Shown here: piece by piece, positions 25,053-34,368 of the stretch
How positions within the stretch are numbered: the first letter of the stretch is position 1
Layout: each line of letters opens with the position of its first letter
DNA from: Labilithrix sp.
GTDB lineage: Bacteria; Myxococcota_A; Polyangia; Polyangiales; Polyangiaceae
DNA length: 64,000 nt
Assembly: GCA_019637105.1 (NCBI GenBank)
Contig: JAHBWF010000002.1
Location: 38,501 to 102,500, forward strand
Direction: 5' to 3'
Notes under the pieces: model-generated
The model's database searches: none
Seen by the model: the letters and a program-made list of their open reading frames with translations, nothing else
What the model was told of the DNA's origin: nothing
Made by a program: the position numbers and the translations under genes

Positions 25053-28000
25053 ATGAATCTCTCGGCGATTGCGATCAAGCGGCCTGTGTTCACCGTCATG
25101 GTGACCGTCGCGCTCATGGTGCTCGGCGCGATGGGCCTCTCGCGGCTCGGGACCGACCTCTTCCCCGACGTCGCGTTCCCGGTCGTCGTCGTCAACGTGC
25201 CGTACCCCGGCGCCTCTCCGCGCGAGGTCGAGCAGCTCGTCACGAAGCCGCTCGAGGACGCGGTCGTCTCGCTCAACGGCATCGACCGCCTCAAGACGAC
25301 GTCGCGCGAGGGCATGTCGCAGACGGTCATCCTCTTCAAGCTGGGCGTCGACCTGCAGGACGCGGCCACCCAGGTCCGCGAGCGCGTCGCGCAGACGCGC
25401 TACAAGCTGCCGAGCGAGATCAAGGAGCCGTCGGTCGCGCGCTTCGACGTCGGCGCCGCGCCGGTCCTGACGTACACCTTGAGCGGCGGCGGCCGCTCGC
25501 TCCCGGAGACCGCGCAGTTCGCGCGCGACGTGATCAAGCCGGCGCTGGAGCAGGTCGACGGCGTCGCGTCGGTCGATGTCAAGGGCGGCGCCGAGCGCGA
25601 GGTCCACGTCGAGCTCGATCGCGCCAAGATCGACGCGCTCCGCCTCTCGACGCTGGCGATCCTCCAGCAGCTCAAGGCGCAGAACCTCAACGTGCCGGCC
25701 GGGCACTACGACGAGGGCGCGCGGGAGATCAGCGTCCGCACCGTCGGCGAGTTCAAGGACGTCGACGAGATCCGGAGCACCATCGTCGCGACGGCCGCCG
25801 ACGGCTCGAGCGTCCGGCTCTCGGACGTGGCGACGGTCGAGGACGGCTATCAGGAGCTCCGTACGCGCATCCGCGTCGACGGCGAGCCGGCCGTCGCCTT
25901 CGACGTCGTCAAGCAGTCCGGCACCAACACCATCGCCGTCAACGACGCGGTGAAGGAGAAGCTCGCCCAGCTCGAGAAGACCTTCCCGGCGGGCATCCGC
26001 GCGGACGTCATCGTCGAGCAGGCCGTCTTCATCCGCGAGAACACGCACGAGGTCGAGATCGCGATCGTCTTCGGCGGCGCGATGGCGATCCTCGTCATCC
26101 TCGTCTTCATGCTCGACCTCCGGTCGATGCTCATCAGCTCCGTGGCCCTGCCGACGAGCGTCGTCTCGACGTTCTTCGTCATGTACCTCCTCGATTTCTC
26201 GCTCAACATGATGACGCTGCTGGCGCTCTCGCTCAGCATCGGCCTGCTCATCGACGACGCGGTCGTCGTCCGCGAGAACATCGCCAAGCACCTCGAGCGG
26301 GGCGAGGACCCGCGGACCGCGGCGCTGAAGGGCACGAAGGAGATCGCGCTCGCCGTCCTCGCGACGACGCTCACCGTGGCCGCCGTGTTCGTGCCGGTCG
26401 CGTTCATGACCGGCATCGTCGGCCAGTTCTTCCGCCAGTTCGGGCTCACCATCGTCGCGGCCGTCGGCATGTCGCTGTTCGTCGCCTTCACGCTCGACCC
26501 GATGCTCTCGAGCCGCTTCTCGAAGCCGCACGTCCCGGGCGCGCCCGAGAGCTTCGCCCGGTTGAAGCGGCCGTTCCACGTCTTCTTCGCCGGGCTGGAG
26601 GACGCCTACCGCGCCGTCCTCCGCTGGACGGTGCGTCGGAAGCTCGTCGTCGGCGTCCTCGCGTTCGTCGCCTTCATCGGCATGTTCCCGATCGCCGGCC
26701 TCACCGGCTTCGACTTCGTGAACGCCGAGGACCGCGCGCAGTTCGTGGTGGAGGTGGAGCTCCCGGCCGGAACGAAGCTGAGCGAGACGTCGGCGCTCTT
26801 GCGGCCCGCGGAGGAGGTCCTGATGAAGGACCCGCGCTTCGTCACCGTGCTCTCGACGCTCGGGCCCAGCGGCGAGGTCAGCAAGGCGCAGTGGCGCATC
26901 CTCACGGTCTCGAAGAACGAGCGCGACGTCGGCCTCGACGTCCTCAAGGACTTCGCGCGCGCCGCGATCAAGGACAACGTCCCCGGCGCGCGCGTCGTCG
27001 TGACCGATCCGCCCTTCGTCGAGGGAGGCGCGACCGAGGCGCCGATCATGGTGCTCGTCCGCGCGCCCGACTACGAGACGCTGGCGCCGCTGGCGAAGCA
27101 GTTCGAGGACGCGCTCAAGGGGCTGCCCGGCGTCACCGACGTCGACATGAAGTACACGCCCGGTCAGCCGGAGCTCCGCGTCTCGGTCGATCGCGACAAG
27201 GCCGCGCGCGCCGGCGTCCCCGTGGCCAGCGTGGCGATGGCGCTCCGCGCGGCGATCGAAGGCGACGAGGCGGGCAAGCTCCGTCAGGGCAAGGACGACG
27301 TCCCGATCCGCGTGCGCCTCGGGAAGGGCGATCGCGCGTCGATGGAGGACGTGCTCCAGCTGACGATCTGGACGCCCTCCGGCCCCGTCGCCCTCGGCGA
27401 CCTCGCGACCGTCGAGCACGGCGAGGGCCCGAGCCTGATCGAGCGCGAGGACCGCGAGCGCCAGATCGTGATCGCGGCGGCGCCGGACGGGCGCTCGCTC
27501 GGAGACCTCGTGCCCGAGATGAACGCCGCGTTCGCGAAGATCCAGATGCCGCCGGGCGGCAGCTACCAGCTCGACGGGCAGATCCGGCAGATGCAGGAGT
27601 CGAACAGCGCGATGGGCGTCGCGTTCGGGCTCGCGCTCGTCTTCATCTACATCGTGCTCGCGGCGCAGTTCGAGAGCTTCATCCACCCGATCACCATCAT
27701 GCTGACGACGCTGCCGCTCGCGGCCGTGGGCGCGATCGTCGGCGTCTTCCTCTGGGGCACGACGCTCGCGATGGGCTCGCTCATCGGCATCATCTTCTTG
27801 CTCGGCCTCGTGACGAAGAACGCGATCCTCGTCGTCGACCGCGCGCTCGTCCGCGTCCGCGAGCACGGCGAGACGCCGCTCGAGGCGATCCTCGAGGCGG
27901 GGCCGGAGCGCCTGCGCCCGATCCTGATGACCAGCGCGGCGATGGTGCTCGGCATGCTGCCGACCGCGCTCGGCAAGGGCGACGGCAGCGAGTTCCGCGC

Positions 28001-28163
28001 GCCCATGGCGATCGCGGTCATCGGCGGGGTGATCGCGTCGACCTTGCTCTCGCTCGTCGTCGTCCCGGCGTTCTACCTCGGCGTCGAGAACGCCAAGGCG
28101 CGCATCCGCGCGCTGCGCGGGCTCCCTCCCCACGCGATCCGCCTGCCCGACCCCGCCGAGTGA
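25053..28163 (+). CDS. RND efflux permease, HAE1 type
   Basis: 1036 residues, normal for hydrophobe/amphiphile RND pumps. N-terminal IKRPVFTVMVTVALMVLGAM is the first membrane helix; FPDVAFPVVVV and YPGASPREVEQLV are conserved periplasmic entry motifs. The paired Asp of the proton relay is seen in IGLLIDDAVVVREN. Two periplasmic loops and twelve membrane helices follow the usual order, with TKNAILVVDRALVR in the second half. It lies 43 nt after the adaptor and exports hydrophobic compounds; the substrate cannot be predicted. Confidence 0.92.
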   Translation: MNLSAIAIKRPVFTVMVTVALMVLGAMGLSRLGTDLFPDVAFPVVVVNVPYPGASPREVEQLVTKPLEDAVVSLNGIDRLKTTSREGMSQTVILFKLGVDLQDAATQVRERVAQTRYKLPSEIKEPSVARFDVGAAPVLTYTLSGGGRSLPETAQFARDVIKPALEQVDGVASVDVKGGAEREVHVELDRAKIDALRLSTLAILQQLKAQNLNVPAGHYDEGAREISVRTVGEFKDVDEIRSTIVATAADGSSVRLSDVATVEDGYQELRTRIRVDGEPAVAFDVVKQSGTNTIAVNDAVKEKLAQLEKTFPAGIRADVIVEQAVFIRENTHEVEIAIVFGGAMAILVILVFMLDLRSMLISSVALPTSVVSTFFVMYLLDFSLNMMTLLALSLSIGLLIDDAVVVRENIAKHLERGEDPRTAALKGTKEIALAVLATTLTVAAVFVPVAFMTGIVGQFFRQFGLTIVAAVGMSLFVAFTLDPMLSSRFSKPHVPGAPESFARLKRPFHVFFAGLEDAYRAVLRWTVRRKLVVGVLAFVAFIGMFPIAGLTGFDFVNAEDRAQFVVEVELPAGTKLSETSALLRPAEEVLMKDPRFVTVLSTLGPSGEVSKAQWRILTVSKNERDVGLDVLKDFARAAIKDNVPGARVVVTDPPFVEGGATEAPIMVLVRAPDYETLAPLAKQFEDALKGLPGVTDVDMKYTPGQPELRVSVDRDKAARAGVPVASVAMALRAAIEGDEAGKLRQGKDDVPIRVRLGKGDRASMEDVLQLTIWTPSGPVALGDLATVEHGEGPSLIEREDRERQIVIAAAPDGRSLGDLVPEMNAAFAKIQMPPGGSYQLDGQIRQMQESNSAMGVAFGLALVFIYIVLAAQFESFIHPITIMLTTLPLAAVGAIVGVFLWGTTLAMGSLIGIIFLLGLVTKNAILVVDRALVRVREHGETPLEAILEAGPERLRPILMTSAAMVLGMLPTALGKGDGSEFRAPMAIAVIGGVIASTLLSLVVVPAFYLGVENAKARIRALRGLPPHAIRLPDPAE

Positions 28164-28297
28164 GGCCGCGCTCTCCCGAGGCGCCGAGGCCGGCGTCGAC
28201 ACGTCTCCTCCCCGCCGCCGAGCGCGGCGTGATCACCCGACGACCCCGCCCGCGGGCGGCGAGCCCGCGCCGCGCCGCCGCGCTCCCGCGCGAGCGA

Positions 28298-29365
28298 TCA
28301 GGTGAACGGGTCGGTCGGGATCGACACCTCGCGCACCTCGTAGCTCTCCGTCGAGATCGGGAACGCGGCGTCGGTGAGGCCGTCGTAGGTGAGGCGGAGG
28401 CGCCGCTCGGAGCGGTGCTCGACCATCGCGCCGCCGTACTTCGTCGCGTCGACGCCGAAGCCCTGCGTCCTCAGCTCGCCGCCGAAGACGGTCGCGCGCG
28501 CCAGGTAGATGATCGTGTCGGGCATCCCGGGCCGGTTGACCGTGAGCGACGCCGTCAGGTGCGCCATCCCGCGCTGGTCCATCTCGCTGCGCAGCGCGCG
28601 CGCGGTCTCGAGCATCCCGTCGACGGCGACGATGGCCGCCCCCACCACCGCGGTGACGTCGATGCCGTCCGCCGTCTTCACGCCCTTGGTCGACAGGAGC
28701 GCGAAGTTCTCCTCGCCGAGGTTGTTCCGAAGGCGCCGGTGGACGTCGTTGTCCGCGTTGTAGTGGGCGAGCGTCCCGACGATCGCGCCGCACGCGGCGC
28801 GGGGCTCGCGCCAGGTCGACTCGCGCGTCGTGCCGAAGCGGTCGACGTCGTGATCCCGGCCGACGTGCGTCCGCAGGTCGAAGGCGCACATGACGAAGCT
28901 CTGCGGGTTGCCCTCGTAGGTCCGCTTCATCAGCGGCTCGTCGAGCGCGTGCGCCCAGGTCACGTGGGCGAGCGTGGCGCCGTCGTCGGTGCCGCCGCCG
29001 GTCGGGTGGAACGCCTCGGGCTTGAGGGTGCCGATCTCGGAGATCGTGGCGAAGCGCGAGGCGACGACGCGCTGGTAGTTCTCGATCTCGCCGTGGTGGA
29101 TCCGGTCGCCGCAGTTCGTGTAGGCGAGCGTCGTGATCACGCTCGGCTGGGTGAAATCGGCCGCGCAGGCCTCGCGGTCCTGGGCGGCGGGCGGGATCGC
29201 GAACTGGAGCTCGTCGCGGAGCACCTGCAGGCCTCCGACGAGCTGCATCCGGTCGCTGACGATCTCGTCGAGGAAGACCCGGCTGCTGCCTCGCTCCATG
29301 CCGAAGTGCGCCTTGAGCTTCCAGAGTCGCTCGAGCCGGAGCCGCGCCGCGCTGGGATCGAACAT
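28298..29365 (-). CDS. Conserved-looking protein of unknown function
   Basis: 355 residues, no signal peptide or membrane segment, mixed alpha/beta composition and normal third-position GC bias, so it is a credible gene. Visible features are clusters of His and Cys (TNCGDRIHHGEIENY, HVTWAHAL) and a central Gly/Val/Ala stretch (DVTAVVGAAIVAVDGM). I recognise no family. It is convergent with the RND operon; the 134-bp gap contains a GC palindrome at 28246-28259. Confidence 0.65.
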   Translation of the reverse strand: MFDPSAARLRLERLWKLKAHFGMERGSSRVFLDEIVSDRMQLVGGLQVLRDELQFAIPPAAQDREACAADFTQPSVITTLAYTNCGDRIHHGEIENYQRVVASRFATISEIGTLKPEAFHPTGGGTDDGATLAHVTWAHALDEPLMKRTYEGNPQSFVMCAFDLRTHVGRDHDVDRFGTTRESTWREPRAACGAIVGTLAHYNADNDVHRRLRNNLGEENFALLSTKGVKTADGIDVTAVVGAAIVAVDGMLETARALRSEMDQRGMAHLTASLTVNRPGMPDTIIYLARATVFGGELRTQGFGVDATKYGGAMVEHRSERRLRLTYDGLTDAAFPISTESYEVREVSIPTDPFT

Positions 29366-29425
29366 CGCGCCAGCATCGCACGGGCCTCGACCCCTGAAAA
29401 CGGGTTCGGCGCGAGCCCGGCGGGG

Positions 29426-30034
29426 TCAGGCCCGCGCCGCGAAGCGCACCGCGCGCCGCGCGGCGCCCGTCCGCGGCCAGGTGTAGGCGACGTCGTCCTC
29501 GACCGTCGCGCCCGGCACCGCCGGCGGCTCCTCGCGGGCGAGCAGCGTCCAGGCCGACGGGGCGAGCTTCAGCGCGATGGGCGTCCACTCCGCGGGCGCG
29601 AGCGTCGCGCGAGACATCGCCACGTCCCACGCGCCGGGGCTGCTCGCGACGACGTCGAGGACGCGCTCGCGCCGGAGGACGACGTCCGTCCGCCCGATCG
29701 TCCCGAGGACCGTCCGCAAGAACGCGATCCGCTTCGCGAGCGGCTCGACGAGCGTGACGCGGAGATCGGGCCGGAGCAGCGCCAGCGCCAGGCCCGGCGC
29801 GCCGGCGCCGGCGCCGACGTCGACGACGGACGCCCCCTCGGGGATGAGCGGCGTGGGCTCGCGCCGCGCGAGCACGAGCGCGTCGGCGAGCATCAGGTCC
29901 AAGAGCTCGTCCTCCGAGCGCGCCGCCGTCAGATCGATCCGCTTGTTCCAATCCCGGAGGAGGTCGAGCCAGGCCCCGACGTGCCCGAGCGCGTGCTCGG
30001 GCACTCCGAGGTCAGAGAGACCCTGCGACGTCAT
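29426..30034 (-). CDS. rsmG: 16S rRNA (guanine527-N7)-methyltransferase RsmG
   Basis: 202 residues from ATG 30034, matching the usual 200-220. It adds N7-methyl to G527 of 16S rRNA using SAM. Visible blocks are WLDLLRDWNKRIDLTAARS (family N-terminus), SAM-binding DVGAGAGAPGLALALL, LVEPLAKRIAFLRTVL and VAMSRATL. The longer open frame (to 30193) overlaps the divergent kinase gene and adds non-homologous residues, so it is rejected. rsmG often sits near the replication origin next to mnmG and parA, but those are absent here. Confidence 0.88.
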   Translation of the reverse strand: MTSQGLSDLGVPEHALGHVGAWLDLLRDWNKRIDLTAARSEDELLDLMLADALVLARREPTPLIPEGASVVDVGAGAGAPGLALALLRPDLRVTLVEPLAKRIAFLRTVLGTIGRTDVVLRRERVLDVVASSPGAWDVAMSRATLAPAEWTPIALKLAPSAWTLLAREEPPAVPGATVEDDVAYTWPRTGAARRAVRFAARA

Positions 30035-30083
30035 CCCGGCAAGTGTGGCGTCGTTCGCCCAGAAAGGATAATGGGAAACGGCC

Positions 30084-31178
30084 GTGTCCGTCGTTTCACC
30101 CTCCCTCCACCAGCCGTCCGCCGAGGCCTCCGAGGACAAGCTCGCCGACCTCGTCCGGCGGTCGTTCGGCGCCGAGCTCTCGCTCGCGGCCATGCCCGGC
30201 GGCGCGTCGACGCGTCGCTACTTCCGCCTGACGTTGAACGGCGGCAAGACCGCCGTGGCGATGTTCGTCCCGGAGGGCGGGCGCCCGGAGGAGGTGCAGA
30301 AGGCGCACGACGGCGCGCGCTGGCCGTTCCTCGAGGTGCGCGATCTGCTCGCCGAGCACGGCGTCGACGTCCCGGACGTCCTCGCCGAGGACACCGCGCA
30401 CGGCTGGCTCGTCCTCGAGGACCTCGGCGACGAGACGCTCGCCAACTGGCTCCTCAAGAACCCGGGCGATCGCGAGGGGCTCTACCGCAAGGCGGTGTGC
30501 GATCTCGCCCGCGCCCAGAACGAGCTCGCCTCGCTCCCCGAGGGGTGCGTCGTCGCGAGCCGCACCTTCGACTTCGACCTGCTCCGCTGGGAGATCGAGC
30601 ACTTCAAGGAGTGGGGCCTCGACGCGCGGGACAAGCCGCTCGCCGCGTCCGACGTCGCCGCGTGGAGCCGCATCGCCGACCGCCTCGCGCGTCGCGTCGC
30701 CGAGCTGCCGAGCGGCTTCGTCCACCGCGACTACCAGTCCCGGAACATCATGGTCGTCCCCGCCGCCGACGGACCGCGGCTCGTCTGGATCGACTTCCAG
30801 GACGCGCTCCTCGGCCCGCGCGTCTACGACCTCGTCGCGCTCCTCAACGACAGCTACCAGTCGTTCGACCGCGCGTTCGTCGAGGCGCGCCTCGCCGAGT
30901 ACGCGGACGCGGCGGCGCTCTCGCGCGGCTTCGGCAAGGAGAGCCGCGGGAGCCTCCAGAGCGAGTTCGATCTCGTGACCGTCCAGCGCAAGCTGAAGGA
31001 CGCGGGGCGCTTCGTCTTCATCGATCGGCAGAAGAGCAACCCGTCGTTCCTCAAGTTCGTCACGCCGACGATCGCGAAGGTCGCCGGCGCGCTCGAGCGG
31101 CTCGCCCCGCACGATCCCGACATGGCGGAGCTCCGGGAGATCCTGAAGCGGACGCTGCCCGACGAGATCGCCGGATGA
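30084..31178 (+). CDS. Aminoglycoside-phosphotransferase-fold kinase, AmgK-like
   Basis: 364 residues. APH-fold kinase with FVHRDYQSRNIMV (catalytic loop, Asp near 216) and WIDFQDALLGPRVYDLVALL (metal-binding), plus GGASTRRYFRL at the N-terminus. This wording is characteristic of AmgK, which phosphorylates N-acetylmuramate/N-acetylglucosamine at C1 for peptidoglycan recycling. The usual partner murU is not adjacent, so the substrate is inferred. It starts at GTG 30084; GATAAT at 30067-30072 is a likely -10 giving a very short leader. Its stop overlaps the glycosidase start. Confidence 0.8.
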   Translation: MSVVSPSLHQPSAEASEDKLADLVRRSFGAELSLAAMPGGASTRRYFRLTLNGGKTAVAMFVPEGGRPEEVQKAHDGARWPFLEVRDLLAEHGVDVPDVLAEDTAHGWLVLEDLGDETLANWLLKNPGDREGLYRKAVCDLARAQNELASLPEGCVVASRTFDFDLLRWEIEHFKEWGLDARDKPLAASDVAAWSRIADRLARRVAELPSGFVHRDYQSRNIMVVPAADGPRLVWIDFQDALLGPRVYDLVALLNDSYQSFDRAFVEARLAEYADAAALSRGFGKESRGSLQSEFDLVTVQRKLKDAGRFVFIDRQKSNPSFLKFVTPTIAKVAGALERLAPHDPDMAELREILKRTLPDEIAG

Positions 31179-33325
31179 CGCGAGCGTCTCGGCACCCGAC
31201 GCCCGGCGAGCGCGCGCACGACCGGGCGCGCGGTGAAGCGGCCCCGCCGCCCCGCACCGTCGAGGTGCACCCCCACGGGCTCCTCTTGCTCGACCCGGAC
31301 GGCTCGGGGGAGGGAGAGCTCTTGCCGCTCTGGGCGGGCGCGATGCACTACTGGCGGCACGCCCCGGAGCACTGGGGCCCGTGCCTCGACGCGATGAAGG
31401 CGATGGGCCTGCGCGTCGTCGACACGTACATCCCGTGGGGCGTCCACGAGGTCGCGCAGGGGACGTTCGACTTCGGCGAGAGCTTCGCCCGGCTCGACGT
31501 CGCGCGCTTCCTCCGTCTCTGCTCGGAGCGAGGCCTCTACGTCGTCGCGCGGCCCGGTCCGCACATCAACGCCGAGCTCACGTACTTCGGCCTCCCGGAG
31601 CGCGTGGTCTGGGATCCCGACTGCCAGGCGCGGACGCCGCGCGACAACCCGGTCATCTTGCCGATCGTCCCGACGGCGTTCCCGGTCCCGAGCTACGCGA
31701 GCGACGCCTTCCACGACGAGGCCGCGCTGTGGTTCGAGGCGGTCGGCCGCGTGCTCGCGCCGCTCCAGCACCCTCACGGCCCGATCGTGATGTGGCAGAT
31801 CGACAACGAGGGAGCGCTCTACTTCCGTGACGGCCCGTACGATCAGGACTACCACCCCGACGCCGTCCGGCTCTTCCGCTCGTTCCTCCGCGAGAAGTAC
31901 TCGAGCGCCAAGGCGCTCCGCGACGCCTGGAACGAGGCCACCGTGACGTTCGCGATCGCCGCGCCGCCGCAGCGCTTCGACGCGAAGACCGCCGAGGAGC
32001 TCCCGCGTCACATGGACTGGATGGAGTTCCACGAGCACCTGCTCACCGAGGCGATGGGGCGCTTCGCGAAGGCGCTCGAGAACGCCGGCTGCGCGTCGGT
32101 GCCGACGATGCACAACCTTCCGCTCGGCGAGGCGGCGACCGCGCTGAACCCGGGCCGCATCTCGCGGGTCGTCGACCTCGTCGGCCTCGACTACTACCAC
32201 CCCGCGAACCCGAAGCATCACATGGCGATCCTCCGGCGCACGGGCGAGCTCGCCGTGCGCTGCGAGGGCGTCCGCGTCCCGGCGTACGGCGCCGAGGTCG
32301 GCGCCGGGTTCCCGCCGTTCTTCGCCCCGCTCGACGACAAGGACTCGCTCTACACGCTCGTCGCGGCGCTCGCCTACGGCCTCCGCGGCTTCAACCTCTA
32401 CATGGCCGTCGATCGCGATCGCTGGGTCGGCGCGCCGATCGACGAGCACGGCCTCCCGCGCCGCCTCGCCGACGAGTACCACGCGCTCATCGAGGCGCTC
32501 GACCGCGTGAAGCTCAACGCGCTCCGGCGACGCGCGCCGGTTCGGCTCGTCGTGCCGCGCGCGCTCCGTCGCCTCTCGCGCGCGACGCACGCGTTCGGGC
32601 CGATCACGCCGGCGTTCTTCAACATCACCGGCGGCGGGCCGCTCGAGAGCTGCCTCGAGGACGATCTCGGGCTCACGCGCGGCGCCGCCGAAGGCGAGGA
32701 CGCTCGGGGCTACGCGCCCGCGGCGCCGATCGCGGGCGAGTCGTACGTCCGCGCGTTCGAGCGCGCCCTGCTCGCGCGCGGGGTGCCGTTCGCCTACGCG
32801 GGCGGAGAGGTCCTCGCGGAGTCGATCGAGGGCGCGTCGTGGATCGTCTGCACGACCGCGGGCGGCCTCAAGCGCGACGTCCTCGACACGCTCCGCGACG
32901 CGCAGGCGCGCGGCGTCGCGGTGACCATCGGTCCGACCATCCCCGAGCGCGACGGCGCGATGCGCCTGCTCGAGCGGCCCCACGACGTGAGCGGCCTCGA
33001 CGTCGAGCCGCTCGACGATCCCGCGCGCGCCGACGCCCTGGTCGCGCGCCTCATCGAGAGGCTCGGACTGCCGACGTTCCCGTGCGATCCGCCGACGGTC
33101 CACGTCACGGTCCACGACGACGCGGACGGGACGCCTCGCGTCGCGTTCGTGATGAACCCCGAGCCGGGGGCCGTGCTCGCGACGGTCGGGGTGGGCCCGC
33201 GCGCGCGCGCGCTCGTGGACCTGCTCCCGCACACCCGGGAGCCGGCGCGCATCGAGCGCGCGGGCGGCGGCTTCGTCGTCGAGGTGCCCGCGCGCACGGC
33301 GCGGATGTTCGCGATCGAGATCTGA
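31175..33325 (+). CDS. Glycoside hydrolase, beta-galactosidase-like (GH35-type, clan GH-A)
   Basis: 716 residues, no signal peptide, so probably cytosolic. The (beta/alpha)8 domain shows VDTYIPWGVHEVAQGTFDF, ARPGPHINAEL and WQIDNEGALYF with Glu212 as likely acid/base, and YGAEVGAGF with Glu374 as likely nucleophile. The C-terminal half has a Rossmann-like domain and a small beta domain. It would cleave terminal beta-galactosides or related sugars. Its ATG overlaps the stop of the sugar kinase, suggesting a shared sugar-salvage role. GH42 is an alternative assignment. Confidence 0.8.
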   Translation: MTRASRHPTPGERAHDRARGEAAPPPRTVEVHPHGLLLLDPDGSGEGELLPLWAGAMHYWRHAPEHWGPCLDAMKAMGLRVVDTYIPWGVHEVAQGTFDFGESFARLDVARFLRLCSERGLYVVARPGPHINAELTYFGLPERVVWDPDCQARTPRDNPVILPIVPTAFPVPSYASDAFHDEAALWFEAVGRVLAPLQHPHGPIVMWQIDNEGALYFRDGPYDQDYHPDAVRLFRSFLREKYSSAKALRDAWNEATVTFAIAAPPQRFDAKTAEELPRHMDWMEFHEHLLTEAMGRFAKALENAGCASVPTMHNLPLGEAATALNPGRISRVVDLVGLDYYHPANPKHHMAILRRTGELAVRCEGVRVPAYGAEVGAGFPPFFAPLDDKDSLYTLVAALAYGLRGFNLYMAVDRDRWVGAPIDEHGLPRRLADEYHALIEALDRVKLNALRRRAPVRLVVPRALRRLSRATHAFGPITPAFFNITGGGPLESCLEDDLGLTRGAAEGEDARGYAPAAPIAGESYVRAFERALLARGVPFAYAGGEVLAESIEGASWIVCTTAGGLKRDVLDTLRDAQARGVAVTIGPTIPERDGAMRLLERPHDVSGLDVEPLDDPARADALVARLIERLGLPTFPCDPPTVHVTVHDDADGTPRVAFVMNPEPGAVLATVGVGPRARALVDLLPHTREPARIERAGGGFVVEVPARTARMFAIEI

Positions 33326-33332
33326 GCGCGGG

Positions 33333-33368
33333 CGCCGTCGGCGTGAGGCGCCGCTCGCGCCGACGGCG
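33333..33368 (+). terminator. Hairpin after the glycosidase gene
   Basis: An 11-bp perfect stem: CGCCGTCGGCG (33333-33343) pairs with CGCCGACGGCG (33358-33368) around a 14-nt loop, 7 nt after the stop codon. No T-run follows, so termination would be hairpin- or factor-dependent. Confidence 0.5.
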
Positions 33369-33403
33369 TGGGCCCGACGCGCCGCGCGGAGCGAGGCGCG
33401 CCC

Positions 33404-33549
33404 GCGTGGACGGGCGCGGCGACTCGCCGTTGGACCGGCGACTCGCCGTTGGACCGGCGACTCGCCGTTGGACGTGCGCGGCCCCTGCGCGTGGACGCGG
33501 CCCGCGCGTGGACGGGCGCGGCGACTCGCCGTTGGACGTGCGCGGCCCC
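33404..33549. repeat. REP-like palindromic repeat patch
   Basis: The 18-bp unit GGCGACTCGCCGTTGGAC occurs at 33418, 33437, 33456 and 33520; the first three are in tandem with a 19-bp period. Each contains the palindrome GGCGA-C-TCGCC. Two longer duplications are exact: 32 bp at 33404-33435 and 33506-33537, and 30 bp at 33456-33485 and 33520-33549. Intergenic, between two gene 3' ends. Confidence 0.85.
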
Positions 33550-33556
33550 CGCGCGC

Positions 33557-34225
33557 CTACTCGCAGTTGGATGGGCTGCCGCAGACGCGGACGTTGTAGT
33601 CGCCGCACTTCTTCATGTTGCAGGTCGGCTGGTTCGCCCCGCCGTCGCCGCAGTCCGCGTTCGTCTTGCAGAGCTGCGTGCCGCCGTTCTGCCCGCACTG
33701 GTTGCTGCACTCCGAGCGCCGGCCGCCGCCGCCGCCACCACCACCTCCGCCGCCGAGGCGCAGGCAGCACCGCTGCTGGAAGCCGCCGGGACCGAAGCTC
33801 GGGCAGTCGGCCGGCTCGTCGCACGCGAGCTCGAGGTCGTTGTTGGCGCACGCGTTCGCCGTCGAGCACGCCGGAGCCGTCCCGGCGTCGCGCACGCAGC
33901 AGCGGTTCGCGTTGTTGATCCCGAACCCGCCTGCGTCGCACTCGACCGCGCCGCAGGTGATCTTGTTCGGGTTGGAGGCGACGTCGCCGCTCGAGCTCCC
34001 GTCGTCGCCCGCGTCGGTCGGCGGCCCGCTGTCGGTCGGCGTTCCGCTCGAGCCGCTCGAGCCGCTCGAGCCGCTGGACCCGCTCGAGCCGTCGTCGTCC
34101 GCGCTCGCCCCGTCCGCCGCGTCGGGGACGGTGACGCCGTCGTCTCCGCCACATCCGCCGAGCGCGCCGGCGAGTCCCCATCCCACGAGCCCACTCGCCA
34201 CCAAGAGCAACGCGATCCGCCGCAT
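33557..34225 (-). CDS. Cys-rich lipoprotein with Ser/Gly linker and poly-Gly tract
   Basis: 222 residues. The signal ends GALGGC (Cys25). An acidic Asp/Ala region and SSG repeats (GSSGSSGSSGSSGSSG) form a flexible linker. The second half holds about 20 Cys in spaced pairs (NRCCVRD, QRCCLRL, CSNQCGQNGG, CNMKKCGDYN), separated by a run of about 11 Gly encoded by a GCC/ACC-type microsatellite. Cys-rich surface lipoproteins of this style are common in large-genome myxobacteria; role unknown. GGGAGGA just upstream supports the start. Confidence 0.7.
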   Translation of the reverse strand: MRRIALLLVASGLVGWGLAGALGGCGGDDGVTVPDAADGASADDDGSSGSSGSSGSSGSSGTPTDSGPPTDAGDDGSSSGDVASNPNKITCGAVECDAGGFGINNANRCCVRDAGTAPACSTANACANNDLELACDEPADCPSFGPGGFQQRCCLRLGGGGGGGGGGGRRSECSNQCGQNGGTQLCKTNADCGDGGANQPTCNMKKCGDYNVRVCGSPSNCE

Positions 34226-34368
34226 GTCGTCCTCCCGAAACGCGCTTCGTGCTCGGGTCCCCGCCCGAGCCGCACGCGCGCGCCACGCGTGCGCTTCGAC
34301 GACGATTGTGCGCCGGGCGCCCGCGCGAGGCCAGCTTTCCTCGTGTGGTCACCGCGCCGTCCAGGCGG

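Noticed and set aside
28246-28259. Palindrome CCGCCCGCGGGCGG as a terminator
   Set aside because: It has no usable loop and no T-run; such GC palindromes are frequent by chance here.
29426-30193. Longer version of RsmG
   Set aside because: The extra 53 residues overlap the start of the divergent kinase gene and do not resemble the family N-terminus.
26891-33325. Continuous 2144-codon plus-strand frame
   Set aside because: Only the part from 31175 is a gene (the glycosidase); upstream it shadows the RND permease, RsmG and kinase genes.
33404-33549. Repeat patch as a CRISPR array
   Set aside because: Units of about 19 bp are directly abutting with no unique spacers, and no cas genes are nearby.
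33720-33765. GCC/ACC run as a CRISPR-like or regulatory repeat
   Set aside because: It is a codon microsatellite encoding poly-Gly in the Cys-rich lipoprotein.
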